Shown in pieces: positions 11,249 through 23,800 of a stretch of DNA of 64,000 nucleotides (within the stretch, counting starts at the first letter, position 1; each line of letters starts with the position of its first letter). A model generated the notes under the pieces. It was not told the origin of the DNA. It worked only from the letters and a program-made list of their open reading frames with translations, and did not search any database. The stretch is from the NCBI GenBank assembly GCA_000708835.1, contig DF236979.1:62001-126000 (forward strand). The letters are read 5' to 3'. A program made the position numbers and the translations under genes. The DNA is from Klebsormidium nitens (taxonomy: Eukaryota > Streptophyta > Klebsormidiophyceae > Klebsormidiales > Klebsormidiaceae).

Positions 11249-14200
11249 GGCACGGGCTGACAGGTGGAAGTTCTGATGATGACGTATGCTCACGGGTGAT
11301 TTGCGGACGTAGGAGGGAACGTTGAGAAGTATGCAGACTTGCGAACCGTTCACTTCCCTAATACCAGCGTTTGAGTTAACGATCCACTCAACAATGTCGA
11401 GAAGTTCCTCTGCAATTTCTGTAGTCTGGATTCTCAATCTTATCATCAAAGACAATTCTAAGTGCCTTTGAACCCCGTTAGTTCCATCTTCTGAAAACTA
11501 TCGGTACAGCTCGATGAAGTCTGAGTCAGAGGAATGCGAAATGAGCAGATGTGAGAGCAAATGACTTTGCTGTAAAGTTAACCAGGAGGTATTTTTCAAA
11601 AGTCATCACCGGCCGGCGAACTAGTGCTCAGAAATCATCAAAATTCAAGAGAGCGCATATAATTTGACAAGATGGCTTTGTTCACTCGCTCAGATGAAAA
11701 CGGCAGCTCAAGCAAGTATTCGCGGGAGCGATTCAGAAGGAAGAGGTTCAGATGCACTCTCGTCTCGAGGAACACTTTCTTTGAGAGCAGCAGACAGCTT
11801 GTCTTTACCTTGAGGAAAGCAACAGGCACAGAGAGCTGGAAGATGAAAGAAAACTGATTCAACGTTCGTACCTTAAGACTTCAGCAGAGCCCCACGCTCC
11901 TTAGTTTCGCAAGAACAATCTTCGAAGCTTCAACTTCTCAGTGTGATGTCAACCGCTCTGCAGTTGTGGCTGATCACTAAATGGGCGTCCTGGATGCCAA
12001 GCGCGATTCAGTTGCTAGCGCAGCTTCCGATGCAACAGATTGAGAAGAATTGCGTGCTTGACTTGACACGGAAGGAGGTTTGCTAAAGGGCGCTGACTGC
12101 GAGTTCATTCTAAGCTAAGCGGAAATGACTCTTATAAGCAGTAGTCACCCGTGTAAGCTGTATGCTTATTGATAGTCGTCTTGCGCTTGCAGCTCAGCAT
12201 GTGAGGAAAGGGAAATCTTGCACGTGTTCCTGCATGCTCCGCCTAATGCGCTGATATACGTCACTGCACGTTTCAGCAGATGCTTCTTGCAAGCCAGCTT
12301 GCTAGTAAGGCTGTGAGCCGGCGCTTCTGCAGATTCGCCGAATATGCAATGATTCTCAGCCCTGACATCAGCGACTGCAGTTTTATCTGGCACCGGGGCA
12401 AGGCTGGGCTAGCAGCGCATCGCTACCCATGCCCCGGGCGCGCTCGCGGCCGCGCCGGCCGGGTGCGCTGACCGTGACAGTAGTTTGCGGTGCCGTGAAC
12501 TGCGTGAACTGAGAGCTTCGAGCTCGCGCCCGCGCGTCGCGCTCAATTGTCCGGCCGCGAAAGCCGCTCGTGCTCGCCAAGCCTCCAAACCTCCGAGCCG
12601 CGCGCGGCGAGTACGCCTTCATTGGCCTCGAGTCCATGCTCCATACTCTGCTAGATCGGCGGCCGCGCGCGGCTGAAGCAGCGGTGCAGGACTCCTGGGC
12701 GTTCGCTTCGAGTGAGGATTGGGGGTTTTGGCGCCCGCCGTACCAGGCTAAGGGCGGCGAGCGCTGCGGAGGGGCGTGTCGGATAGAGCAAGGTGGGGAG
12801 AGAAGCTGCAGTTTGAAGGCGAGAAACTAGAGCTTGACCTGCTCGACCGGCGAGCGACAGGAGTCTGGAAATGAATCCGCTATAGTGCCAAACCCAGACG
12901 ATTCCCAAATGCTTCAACCCGGCGATGGTCCGTCGGAAGAGCCTGCACAGCGGCGCACATTTGCATAGAAGCGCCCCCGCCCCAAAGGTCGAGTCCGGTT
13001 CCGACGCTCGCACTCGCCGTGCAAAAGGGATCCCCCACGAGCGCCGTCGTCCAAGTACTTCTATCTTCCACTTCAACAGCGCGGCCCCACTGGCGGGTGA
13101 ATTACTTGAAAAAAGAAAGTCGGGATAATGTCATCAGGAATAAGTAGGGGAAGAACTTCGAGGAGGGAAAAGCGTCGATGCGCACGCTGCTGACGGGGGG
13201 GCGACTCTTCGCACAAGTGCAACAATCAATCACACCGTCCGGGGCGCGGCTCGGCGGCCCGAATTCCGCTCGACGGCACTGGGTTCGGAAGAGTGAAGGC
13301 CGATGACGTGTGATTGAGAATATCTTAACTTCTATGAAAGATGCAAACGGGAATACTTGTGTCTGCAGATGATTCGCTCGTACGAGTCCTTTGGACAGTG
13401 GCTGGAAAGCAGACTGTGGGGAAATCAGTTCGCAGCTCTTCCGATCCTCCTTGCTCCGGGCCGTAGAAGAGTGGATTCTCTGGAACTGAAGGTTTGTCCT
13501 CAAGCGACGCGGCACCCTTTGAAAAAGGCACAGATGAGTGCAAGCTGGGCCGCCAGCTGAAGGCATCTCCGCGCTCAGCGCGCGCTATCCCTGCCGCCAC
13601 CCTCGCACGTCCCCCAATGCATTGTCGGGAATTCAGCATCCGGTACCCGCCGCATTTCGACTTCAAATGCGCTTTTCACATTTAAACTCCCGACGGAAGC
13701 TCGCAGCCGTTGGATCTGGGCTGACCAGGCAGTGATCAGATCCACGAGGCGGGGCAACAAGGCTTCATCAAAGGTCGTACAGTCTGTTCAGGGAGAGAGA
13801 GCACAATGCTGATACTCACACTGAGCCCGATAGGAGAGAATGTCATGCGACTGTCGCTCAAAAAAGGAGTGGAAAGGCCCTTTCCAGACTCTGAGGACTT
13901 TGACATGCGACCATTGCAGCGACTTGGTGCAGCAGAATGTGTCAGAGTCCGCTCGGAACTGAGTTTTCGTCGCTGCAAAGTTCACCTGACGTGCGGACTC
14001 AGGATTGGATTATGTGCACATGTGGATTTGGTCGAAGCAAATTTTGCGAACTGTTGAACGGTGGTTTGCTCGACGAGGTTTTGAAGGAGTCGAGGTGTTT
14101 GTTTGAAAAGCATTGCAGATGCGCGCATATGGTTCTAAAGCAAAGTGCGCGAATGCCTGACGAGGTCGCGTAAACTCATGTGATGGGCTTATTTGGAGAA

Positions 14201-15008
14201 GTACCTTGAGAGAAGGGCGGTGCTAGAACGGGGTTTATTTGTTATGTTCGCCGTCATTTTCGACTTTCGAATACTGTAGTTGAGATATATTAACACGGTG
14301 GTTTGGCCTGCTTCGGACCAGCGCTGAAAGACAAGGCGGATATTGCTCTTCAGCTAGCTAGAATCGTCCTCGATTCTTTCAAGCGCCTGTATATCTGCGG
14401 GACGAAGACATGAGTAACCCAGCATTGAATGCTGTGAAAACCTGCAAGCCCATTTACGTATATGCGGGACGAAGACACGAGTAACCCAGATCTGAATGCT
14501 GCAAATAGACCTGCAAGTTCATTTGCATATATGCGGGACGAAGACCCGAGTAACTCAAATTCGAATGCTGCGAAAAACCTGCAAGCCCATTCATGGACAA
14601 GAATTGGTGATGCATACAAATCCCAGTATCATACGGCTAAGATGCAGTATTGCTGACGGGTATATCATGCTGAGTCGCAAAAGAGCTCGCTCTCGAGACC
14701 GGCAGGCCACTATGGTGTTTCATTCGGCATTCTTGAAATACCAAATCCCTTTTTACCGTTCTCCTTTGTCGCGGCTTTCGACTGGAGTCTGGCTAGAAGG
14801 AGTCTACTGAAAATACCAGTTTTGAAATTTGCAGGTCTTCGAGCGTCTTAGCGTCGGAGAGATGCAATAGTAAGAAATGAACCCACTGTCCAGTAGTCAA
14901 CAGCCTAACACGCAAAGCTGCTCAAAGATTTCTATCCTAAAGTCTGCACTACAAGAGCTGGGCGGAGTCATGTAGCAACTTAGAGGGAGCAACCTTGAGC
15001 CTTCGTCT
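11249..15008. other. Intergenic with GC-rich and tandem-repeat tracts
   Basis: No gene is recognisable. From about 12400 to 13300 the DNA becomes strongly GC- and CpG-rich, and several overlapping open frames on both strands are a by-product of that composition. Such an island could be a promoter region, but no transcript is evident on either side. A three-copy tandem repeat occupies 14389-14592. The stretch from 14.6 to 15.0 kb is 3' flank of the single-exon membrane protein gene. Confidence 0.5.
14389..14592. repeat. Three-copy tandem repeat, unit about 68 bp
   Basis: Three consecutive units each begin with a variant of 'tatatgcgggacgaagac', continue with 'gagtaac(c/t)ca', contain 'gaatgctg' and end near 'cctgcaag..cattt'. 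Copies start near 14389, 14458 and 14527 and diverge mostly by substitutions. The array lies between genes. The open frames through it are periodic only because the unit is repeated, so coding is unlikely. Confidence 0.8.
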
Positions 15009-15731
15009 TTAATCATGGTGCAACCCCTGCCGTGTTGCGGCCAAGCGTCTCTCACAAAAGTCAGCAAGCCTCATAATAGCAAGCGGGAGCAGCAACCCCA
15101 CACCAAGGACTACTCCCATGGCACCTGTGGTGATCGCGCACACTCTGAAGAAGGTCGTCGCAGATTCTGAACAAAGGTGGATTTGCTCTTTTTCCGGGAC
15201 AAGGGGCGTCAGGTCACCATAAGGCTCCCCCAACCGCGCGCAGGGGTACGAGAACCCGACGTAGAAAGATAGGTTGTCCGTCGTGCATAGCTGCAAACTA
15301 AGGTTGCCTCCACCTAGCTTGGAAGCAAGGTACTGGTTGAGTCCTTGGTTAGGGTCTGGCAGGATAACCGGGCCCGTGTGCTCAAAGTAGGTCTCTGGCC
15401 AAAGGCAGTGTGCTGCTGTGCTGGTAAAGACAGCGGCTAAGACGGCTGAGATGGATACGATTGCCTTGAGAAACGAATCAAGTGTCTGGAAAATAGGTTC
15501 GTCCGCGGACGGATCGTCCCTGATAATATCAAACGCAAAGCTCGCCGCAACAGCTACTAGATGGGCCACAAATCTTGGAACAAACATGAAGCCTACGGTA
15601 AGAGAGACGTAGCTGAGCAGCAAAAATGGCCAACGGACTCTTCGTTTATGCACATTACTCGTCAACGGTGGAGGACGCTCGCAAGATTGGTCGGGGGCTT
15701 GCACTTGGTAGAAATCAAAGCTTGGCCCCAT
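15009..15731 (-). CDS. Single-exon four-helix membrane protein
   Basis: An uninterrupted 240-codon frame, ATG at 15731. I do not recognise the family. It has a charged N-terminus of about 32 residues (ending HKRRVRW), two adjacent hydrophobic segments (WPFLLLSYVSLTVGF and VAHLVAVAASFAF), a third (AIVSISAVLAAVFT) and a fourth near the C-terminus (TTGAMGVVLGVGLLLPLAIM), followed by a basic tail (ERRLAATRQGLHHD). The roughly 100-residue loop between helices 3 and 4 contains several cysteines (LQLC, YPCARL, IHLCSES, FRVC). This resembles tetraspanin or claudin topology, but the Cys-Cys-Gly signature of tetraspanins is absent. It lies between the two paralogous small membrane protein genes, on the same strand. 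The lack of introns is unusual beside its intron-rich neighbours. Confidence 0.6.
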   Translation of the reverse strand: MGPSFDFYQVQAPDQSCERPPPLTSNVHKRRVRWPFLLLSYVSLTVGFMFVPRFVAHLVAVAASFAFDIIRDDPSADEPIFQTLDSFLKAIVSISAVLAAVFTSTAAHCLWPETYFEHTGPVILPDPNQGLNQYLASKLGGGNLSLQLCTTDNLSFYVGFSYPCARLGEPYGDLTPLVPEKEQIHLCSESATTFFRVCAITTGAMGVVLGVGLLLPLAIMRLADFCERRLAATRQGLHHD

Positions 15732-16997
15732 GGAAAGGGACTAGCATCTGATGACTTGAACAAACTCGGACGTGCCTTCTCCTTTTTTCTATCCCCTTTG
15801 GGTCGACTCTGTTGTATCTGTTGAAGAAGCTGCTCCGCAGATACTCGTTGACCAAAGTCGGTTCCGGAAGTGGCAAGAGGCTAGCGCTAAGGCGACTCGT
15901 CGAGTTGCCACCATTCTGAGCGATGCTGTGCGTCAGCAAAGGACAGGTGCAGAAGAAGAAGAGGAGCTTTACAATTATCTGGGAGCGAGCGGGTGCCGCC
16001 TCCATCATGTCCGTCTGCATTCGGCTGTCGCCAGACGTTCGAAGTCAACATGAAGATCTGAACATACCAAGCTCTCACCATCTTCCAGTACCTTACTTTT
16101 TGCAGTATCAAATTTAAGCGGGCGCAGCTCGCGGTGACCCGGCTGCTCTTGGCGGCGAGCGCCGCGCAGAGGTGTTGGAGCGCGCCGAACCACCCGGGGT
16201 TTTGAAGGGTTTATCGGACAACGGCCGGCCGCGCGGCCGGCTCAGTTGCACCTTGCCATTGCGTCTCGATCACAGGAGACACGCTCATACAAAGGTTCGG
16301 AAGCGTTGATCGATGGGGGCAGTCCCCAACCTCCCTTGGATTTGATGACTTAGTGAGTTCATCGCCGTGCTTCCGAAGTTTTGTGCCGAAACATCTGCCT
16401 TTTTGGCGGATGCGAAAAAATCTGTGTCAAGACAGGAGATACATGCGTACTGGCAGGTTCTTGCGCACGTATCATTGATCTCCGAGCATGCCATGAGCCG
16501 TCGTAGGTTAAATGCAGGGCGTTGCAACATGCAGATGCTGAATCCTTAGCCGATTCTAGATATTGACACCTTTCAAGCATTTCCAAACTCTCAATCCAAC
16601 TCCTCGCGAGCCCATGGTCTGCCTTTCCTAGACACGCAATTGTGGACGCGCTTATGAGGAGCCACTTGCATTTCCGATTTAGGTCAAATCAGTTTGCTCA
16701 GACAACAAATTCAGAGACGATCTTAAATTGAGCTCTTCCTTCTATCGACGTGCAGTTCGTTATAAAAGTTGGTCATAAGCGTTTGAATACGTGCTAGCTC
16801 ATCTCTAACGTACTTAACAAACCTCTTATCTAGACTCTGCTGAGAATTAAAACAGAAACACCTTAATTAGATCACCGCTCAATGACGACTCGCGACAAAG
16901 CTTCGCAACCGAAGGTACGCTTACTCCCCTTGTCCCCCACACCATCTTAAAAGTAATGCTTGCCATGTCGATAAGGTGGTAATTTGCCTTGAAGGGA
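15732..16997. other. Intergenic, GC-rich island with an 18-bp palindrome
   Basis: The region upstream of the single-exon membrane protein gene. A GC-rich patch at about 16110-16250 includes the perfect palindrome GCCGGCCGCGCGGCCGGC at 16224-16241. It could be promoter-associated, but no TATA box or other defined element is evident. The remainder is AT-richer 3' flank of the gene ending at 16998. No gene-like frame is present. Confidence 0.4.
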
Positions 16998-18354
16998 TCA
17001 CACCCTGCCAGCACCAGGGGCATAATATGGTTCCCGTGTATATCCAGCCGGTGCGAACGGCTTCACACCGACCGGGGTCTGCGGATACTGCTGCTGCCGC
17101 GCGCGTTTGCGCGCGTCCCACGTTTCGCTACCCAGCGCGAGCACGCCCGCGCAGCAGCCCCCCACGCAGAGAACCACTACCGCGACAGCCAACCATCCGA
17201 CGGTCAGCGCGCACAGCAGAGCAATCTCGAGCGTCGGATAAGTGTGCCGCAGAACGTCCATAAGGCAAGCCTCGGCGTCGAGGTTTGGCGCGGTGAAACC
17301 GGCCGCGTTGCGGCTGAGGATCCAGCCCTTCTCGACGCCCTTGTTGTATACGCGATGGTCCTGCTCCCAGCCGTGCTCGAACGGGCGGTGGACTGACGTC
17401 ACGAGTGACGCGCATTGCGTGGCGACTTTGCGGGACACGTGCTTGGGGAAGGTGAGGCGCCAGCCCAGTGAGAGCGCGTAGTATCTGGACGGAAAGGGAA
17501 GGGGGCTGGTTGAAGAAAACGGAAGGAAGAAGAATTGGAAATAGACCGTGACAAAGGGCTTTTGGCGCTAAGGAGATCCAGAAATGGAGAGTCGTAAATG
17601 AATTGTCTGTCAGAGCTTGGAAGAATACATTCGAGGTTCGCTGCCCCCCTACAAAGACCAGAAACATACAACGGGTAGACAGAAGCTTCTTGGAAGAAAC
17701 GAACCTTTGCTTGCATTTCGTTTACATTACTTATTTTGTGCGGTCTGCAGATGGAAAGCTTACCCAAGAAAAGTGTCGATCCGTGCGCCAGAAAGACTGT
17801 CAACAAATGCGTGAGGATACCTTTGAGCAGATGCACTACTTGCTTCCCGAAACTTTCCCATTGAATCTGCTTCTAGATTGTTCACAAATTCTTCAGGTAA
17901 GCAGAGAATGATGTGCCGACTCGACAAGGACGCAACACAGGTATTCATGGCCCTTTTCGGAACCAAAAAATAGGATACCACTTGCTTTTCACTGGGGTGT
18001 AAGTACGGTGCGCAATGAGATCGAAAGAATAAAACAAAACCATGCTTTCAATAATCAGTAGACCGCTGTCGTGAGGTTGAAAGTGATTGCCGCTCACGTC
18101 CGCCAGCTACGCGCTTGGGACCGCTTTCACCAGATCTTTTGCAACTTTGCATCATTCAAACGTAGATCTAGAACAAATGCACAAGGATAGCAGAGAGGAT
18201 CACCAAGAGCTGGGTAACGGACGGCTTACTGGTTGGGATTCTTCACGTCGCGCCAGAAACTATAGGTGAAGTTCGGATTCATCGCAGACTTGGCTGCCAC
18301 TTGAACGGCCATGATGGCGAGGAGACCGCCCACTAACAAGAGGACACGTGCCAT
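16998..18354 (-). CDS. Small single-span membrane protein, paralogue B
   Basis: Two exons on the minus strand, 18354-18230 and 17484-16998, give 203 aa. Exon 1 encodes a signal peptide (MARVLLLVGGLLAIMAVQVA) and a shortened linker ending NPNFTYSFWRDVKNPNQ. The donor (CA|GTAAGC) splits the same Gln codon as in paralogue A. Exon 2 repeats the paralogue A motifs (WRLTFPKHVSRK, HRPFEHGW, VYNKGVEKG, SRNAAG, TYPTLEIALL), then one transmembrane helix rich in valine and alanine. Unlike paralogue A it continues into a tail of about 45 residues with basic and Pro/Tyr-rich sequence (KRARQQQYPQTPVGVKPF). Because paralogue A stops right after the helix, the two proteins probably differ in cytoplasmic contacts. 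Family not recognised; type I topology inferred. Confidence 0.75.
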
Positions 18355-20822
18355 CCTGTCAGGAGCATCGAGCGCGATCCACGTGGGCTGGTTGGACTGC
18401 GAGAAGGGACGAGGTCGGGCTGTCAGATCTACGTGGATCTGAGTGGACTAAGACTTATTCTTTCTTATCAAGAAACGCAGCGAAACGTGCAAGGCGGAAC
18501 CATCCACCTGCGACTAAGTGTCAATACTTCATCCCAAAGCACAGATAGGTACATGGGGACACCGGACTAGGAAGACTTCTCGGTTTGACCCATAAGAACA
18601 AGCTTTTTCAAGCCGGCTCTCGAGTTCTGCTTTGACGGTGAACAAAAACAGATAAATCAAGACTTCAACCTCTTAGGTTTTTTGACGTGGAGTCCCAATT
18701 AAACACACAGCAGCTTGCAACAGGAGATCAACCCAGAGACAAAGGGAGATGCGCTTGTTAGAAGTCGGCAAAGTCAGAAAAGGCCACTGCTACACTGCAT
18801 TCAGGTCACTGGTCATGTTCAAGGCTCTCTCATGGACGTGTTTCTACAATTTTGATCTACGAGCGGTCGGTTTCGACTCTAATACAATAACCGTTGATGT
18901 GCAGAAGCAGAATCCAGTCCTCGAGTCTCAAACACAATCACGTGCCTTTCAAGTTCTGATGGTAAAGATGTTTGTTTCACTTCCCTAGACTTTTGAACAA
19001 AACTTCCCGAAATCCTGCTTCCAAACCTTGCCTAAACGAGCTGTAAGATGTTTTCCAGCTCAGTTGAACAACCGTGATTTGGCTTTCAATTTCCGTACAT
19101 GAATCTCACATGAATGATGCTAACGGATCGACCTGAAGCAAGACCGGTCTTGCTGGTCGACCAGCAGCAAGCTTCTCTACCAACTTAACATGAAAGAAAG
19201 CTTACTCAGCTCCCAAACGTTCAGCAAAAGGTGAGCGCCCGTTGATGAATCTACCTTGAAGCCGAAGTGGCAAAGGAAAAGTGGATGCTACTAACCTCTA
19301 AATAGCAGAGGGAAGTCCGAGGGTTTAGAGGGTTTTGGTCTGCTTGACACGCGTCTCTTCCTGCTTGTCGTCTGGTCAATTTAAACGTCAGCATGTTGCG
19401 ACAAACATCCTTCATCTGAGCATCCAACGGCAGGGACCGTGTTTGGACAATGGATGTCAACTCACGCCTCATCGACAGGAACTGGCCCGGTCGTGCCTCG
19501 CGCCGCATTCTCATATCAGCGCGCGCTCTCGACGGCAGCGCGGGCCGGCGCCGTACTGCCGACTCGCGGCCGCTTTGAGGAGGCTGCGGCGGCCGCCTTG
19601 GACAATTTTATATGGAAAACCTGCCTTCCCGGGTCCGTGAGTCTTGGACCAGAGCGCAGTCCCATGCTTTTGACGGGCAGTGACCCACTTTCTGGCTTTC
19701 TGAGTAGTGTTGGATGTGGGCGGGCATGACCGCACATTGATTTGGGGCTTTGTCGATCGCGAGTGTGGTTTTCGGTTGAAGTTTCCTGTTCACGCGTCAC
19801 ACCCGACCAACAAACAAAGGCTTGGTCCGTCGAAAGCTTTGAGGACCATGCAAACCGTCACGGCTGGCTCGAGCTGCATGGGGCGGCCGAGCCAGAGAGG
19901 CCCCCGCATGCAATTGGATTTAAGTCAGACATAATTAGCTGCGCCCCTGTGCAAGCCTCATTCGCATGTGAGAAGAACTTAACTCGACATGTTGTGTTGA
20001 CCCGCGGGCGCCTTCCGATCTTCTGCGCACTGCAGTTGCACATGCTCACCAGGTGTGCTAGCAATCGTCGCTGTCCAGCGGGGCCCGGCCTCGTGCATGA
20101 ATATCCGGTGATCAATGACTGTTTCGAAAGTGTAGATTGTACGCATCTGAGTTAGTGACAGTATCCTTCACAAGGAGTGGCCCATGCATCATTTGTAGTG
20201 TATATCAATACACTCATGCATGAGCTGGATTGCCACAACCTAATCGTACACAGGAAAACATGGCATGTGCTTAGCTAAACATGCGTTTAGTTTAGGAACA
20301 TGCAACATAGGTGCATGCCGTCCCTTGCAATACACGATAACCTGACACTTCGTATCGGACTTCAAAAGGTTGGCATTGCTTGACAATCAGAATCACTGAT
20401 CTGGTAGCAGTAAATGTTTGTTTGGTAAGTCCCACATGTGTATAACGTTCAAGTAACGCTGTATTCAATCTCCTCTCGAACGAAGCTCACACGAAAGTTG
20501 GAAAAAAGGTTTGTATATAACAATTCAATCCAATTGCAAATGGCTACGACTTTTTGACGGCTATATCAATCAGTAATGTTTTTCTTAGGACGCTCTATAG
20601 CTATTGTAGATTGTCAACACGTCGTATTCACTTATTTTGATCAAGGCGCCACATTCAAGCATGCAATCACCTTTGCAGAATCAAGACCTTCGTGCGTAAT
20701 GCATCCCCCCGGATAGCGGCTTCTATTTAGAGTTTGACGGCCATATGCGTTCAAAGACCCGCATGACCTGAAACGGCCTTTGACGCACACGAACCACGCC
20801 CTCCATATGAATGGTACACACT
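18355..20822. other. Intergenic, nothing recognised
   Basis: The stretch contains the upstream region of paralogue B and, from about 20.2 kb, the 3' flank of the copper amine oxidase gene. A GC-rich patch lies near 19.50-19.60 kb. Near 20.17-20.23 kb nested inverted words (catgcat...atgcatg around 'agtgtat...atacact') could form a hairpin. No frame has a recognisable domain. Confidence 0.45.
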
Positions 20823-23800
20823 CTACAGCTTGGAGATGAGAGCCCTCGGGAGTTCCGTGTTTGCCGCGCCGTTGCCTGTCTCCATCTGCGTCTTCTCCTC
20901 GGCAGCTGGGGGGACGTCGATCGCCGGAGAGCAATTAAAGAACCCATGCGGCTGCAGACATCCAAGCAACGACACAGTCAGAGAAGCCTCGCATAAGATC
21001 AACGTTTCAACTCTATCAATGCCGACAGTGAGGTCACACATTCGAGCTGTTTGCAGAAATGGGCATCGACCAAGAGCGAACAGAGCGTTCGAAACTGCCC
21101 AAGAGGCATATCCGAACGGTTTTGCGAGAAACAACTCTTTTCCTATGCTTGTCGCAAGCACACTTGCGGCATTCCCGTAGCCGAAACATAAGTGGGCAAA
21201 ATATTTGAGCTTCTTCGCAAGGAGGTGCTTTATTCAGTGCGTCCTGATATCCAGCTTTCTGCCCCGAACGAACTGTGAAGGCCCCTCGACATCTTTCATT
21301 CAATCAGCAACCTCTTCAACGGAACTCTAAAGTCGAGCTGGACGAGCGAGACACAAGTAGTCTGTCCTCACCATGAGATGGAAACCAATGGTCTCGCACG
21401 GCATCACGGGCCAGTCCTCTGGGCGGGGCACGTGGGTCACGCCAAACACGTACCTGAAGACAAAAGAAAATGGCCCTTGAGGACCTTTAATGGCGCAAGC
21501 GTTTTAAGCGTTGGGGGGATCTTACGAAAAGTCCGCTGACACAGTCATATGCAGTAGCGCCACAGTTACAACAAACGTTGAACTACGGTAGCCGGCACCC
21601 CAGTCACCAATCCAATGCTCGTCAGAAGCAGCTAATCATCGAGGACAAGCTCTCGCCGACGAACCAATCAGGGCACCACCCAGCAGATCGTTATCAAGCA
21701 ACAGCTGGCTTTTCGTGAACCCCAGCGCTTCTACTCGTCACTCTCAAACGGATGAAACGTTAGGAAAACACATTGCTCCCACTTATCACCCACAAAAGGT
21801 GCAAATAGGCGATTCTTCGCAGTGCAATATCCCGCAATCACCCAACCAAGAAAAGTCGCTTTGATTTGTTCCAGAAACATTACAAAAATCTATTTCTAAA
21901 CCCACAGGCCAAGGAATCTCGGCAAAAAGGCATACCAATCTCGTAAACTCACCAGAGTACGACGTCAGCATCCGACAGCTTGGCGTCACGCTGTGTCCAG
22001 GTCGGGAGGCCCTCCCCGAGGCGCGGGTTCTGGTTGGGGAAGTCGCCCCCCGGGAAAAGCTCCCCCCGCTTATACTGCGTGACCCATAGGTTATGCTCCA
22101 GGAATTTGGCGCGCCGCAAGAACTTGGCGTCCGGGTGGCAGAATGGGAGGCAGTTGCTCCCGGGCACCAGCTTGTAACCGGTCGGATAACCCGTGCGGTT
22201 CACTGTGCGCGTGTTGCGGACCTGCAAGGTAACCGGATGGGTAAGTTACAGAAAACTAAAAAGAAAAACCCACTCGGGTTTGTCATCACGGGGGACCAGC
22301 TCGTAAACCGGTTCGATAACCGTGCGTTTCACCATGCACGTTTTGCGTGCCGGCGAGGTAAGCAGGTGGGTTAGGCACGCACAATTGTGCTCGGCTTAGT
22401 CATCTACTGCCAGACTCAGCAACTAAAAGCGAGTAGTGTTGCACACGAGTAGACGCAAGAGAGGGTAAATGCAGGTTGCAACACGAGCAGCAAGGAGGAG
22501 AACGTCAGAGGAGGTGCCCTGGCTCAAGACAGCAGGGTTCAACGGCATTGAAGAAGACCAAGTTTTGACGGAAGGCAGATTAGGACCTAAGAGCGGGTAG
22601 AGCAACCTCCAACCGCAGGTAAAGCAGCGTTTTAGGGCCGGTCAAGCAGGAGAAGGTGGATAAGGAAGCGGCCCATGCACTTACGATCCAGTGGCGGGCG
22701 GTGGAGGGGCTGCAGTCTCTCTGGGCCTGCAGCTCAGACCCCAGGACCGTCTCCTCCGTGTAAAACGCGTTGGCTGCACCACGCGACACAGCCAGTCAGA
22801 AGGCGACAGACTCTCCTTTCTGGAAAAGCAACAAATCGCATACCCCTACCCTGCAGTCCTCGAACGACGAATTAGAGCTGGGACGACTCCCATTCGAGGC
22901 TTGACAGAGACACGGTACAGAACCAAAAGCACGTCTTCCAGTGACAGAGTAATGCAGATCGACAGCCTTGCCCGGGGCAATCTCAAAGAAACCCTTCAAA
23001 GGAGACACTTCCGAGACAGAGGATGCCGCTTCCGTCTTTGCTGACTTCCTATTGACCATTGACGCGCTCCACACGCAAGATGTGCTAAAAGATGAAAGGG
23101 GTACATACCGTGCGGGTTCTTGGGCCCCTTGTCTTCGGTGTGCACGTTCAGTTCTACCACCTCGTTGTGGCCCTCCCCCGGGCGGCTGTCCACCGACATG
23201 TCCATACGGGCCACGAAAAAGTGCTGCAATTGGACAAGACGTCGGAGGTTTTCAAAGGAGTCAGAAGAAGCCTCAGAGGAAGTGTCAAGCACGCTATGTT
23301 GAGAACCACCTGAAAGACGAGTCCACCTCTACAGGTTCCTTGTAAACCGCAAGACCGCTTAGGCGCGCATCATCTTGGACGAATCCAACACATCGTACCT
23401 TTCAGCGAAAACTTGATTCCGCCACATTATTAGGGGTGTCTTTCGTAGAGATGTGCCAAGGCTTCACGTGGTGAAGCTTCACATTTGAGATTGGTCTCAT
23501 CGCCTTTATTTTGCAGACCACTCGACCTGACGATGATGAACGGTCCTTTTAATGACCCAACGTCTTCCCTGAGGAGCTTAGAAGCAACCCCGCCAAAGCA
23601 GGGGCAAACCAAGTTCCGAACCTTTCATTTTTTTATCTTCTTCCAAGAGAAAACTCACCTGATGAATGGGAGCGTACAGCCCGGGCGCAATGATGGTGCC
23701 GTGCTTGCGAACCTCCCCGTCGCGCAGAGAGCCCAGGCTGAGGATGCCGGTCAGCTTGACCTCGCCCTCGATGCGGCCGTCCTGTGTGCAAAGTTGCATG

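Noticed and set aside
12383-13128. Several overlapping open frames of 60-140 codons in the GC-rich island
   Set aside because: Frames are open on both strands at once because AT-rich stop codons are rare in this composition. They are Arg/Ala/Ser-rich with no domain, signal peptide or splice support.
16224-16241. 18-bp GC palindrome as a transcription terminator
   Set aside because: No T-run follows, and intrinsic terminators are not expected in nuclear DNA. It is kept only as a note in the intergenic entry.
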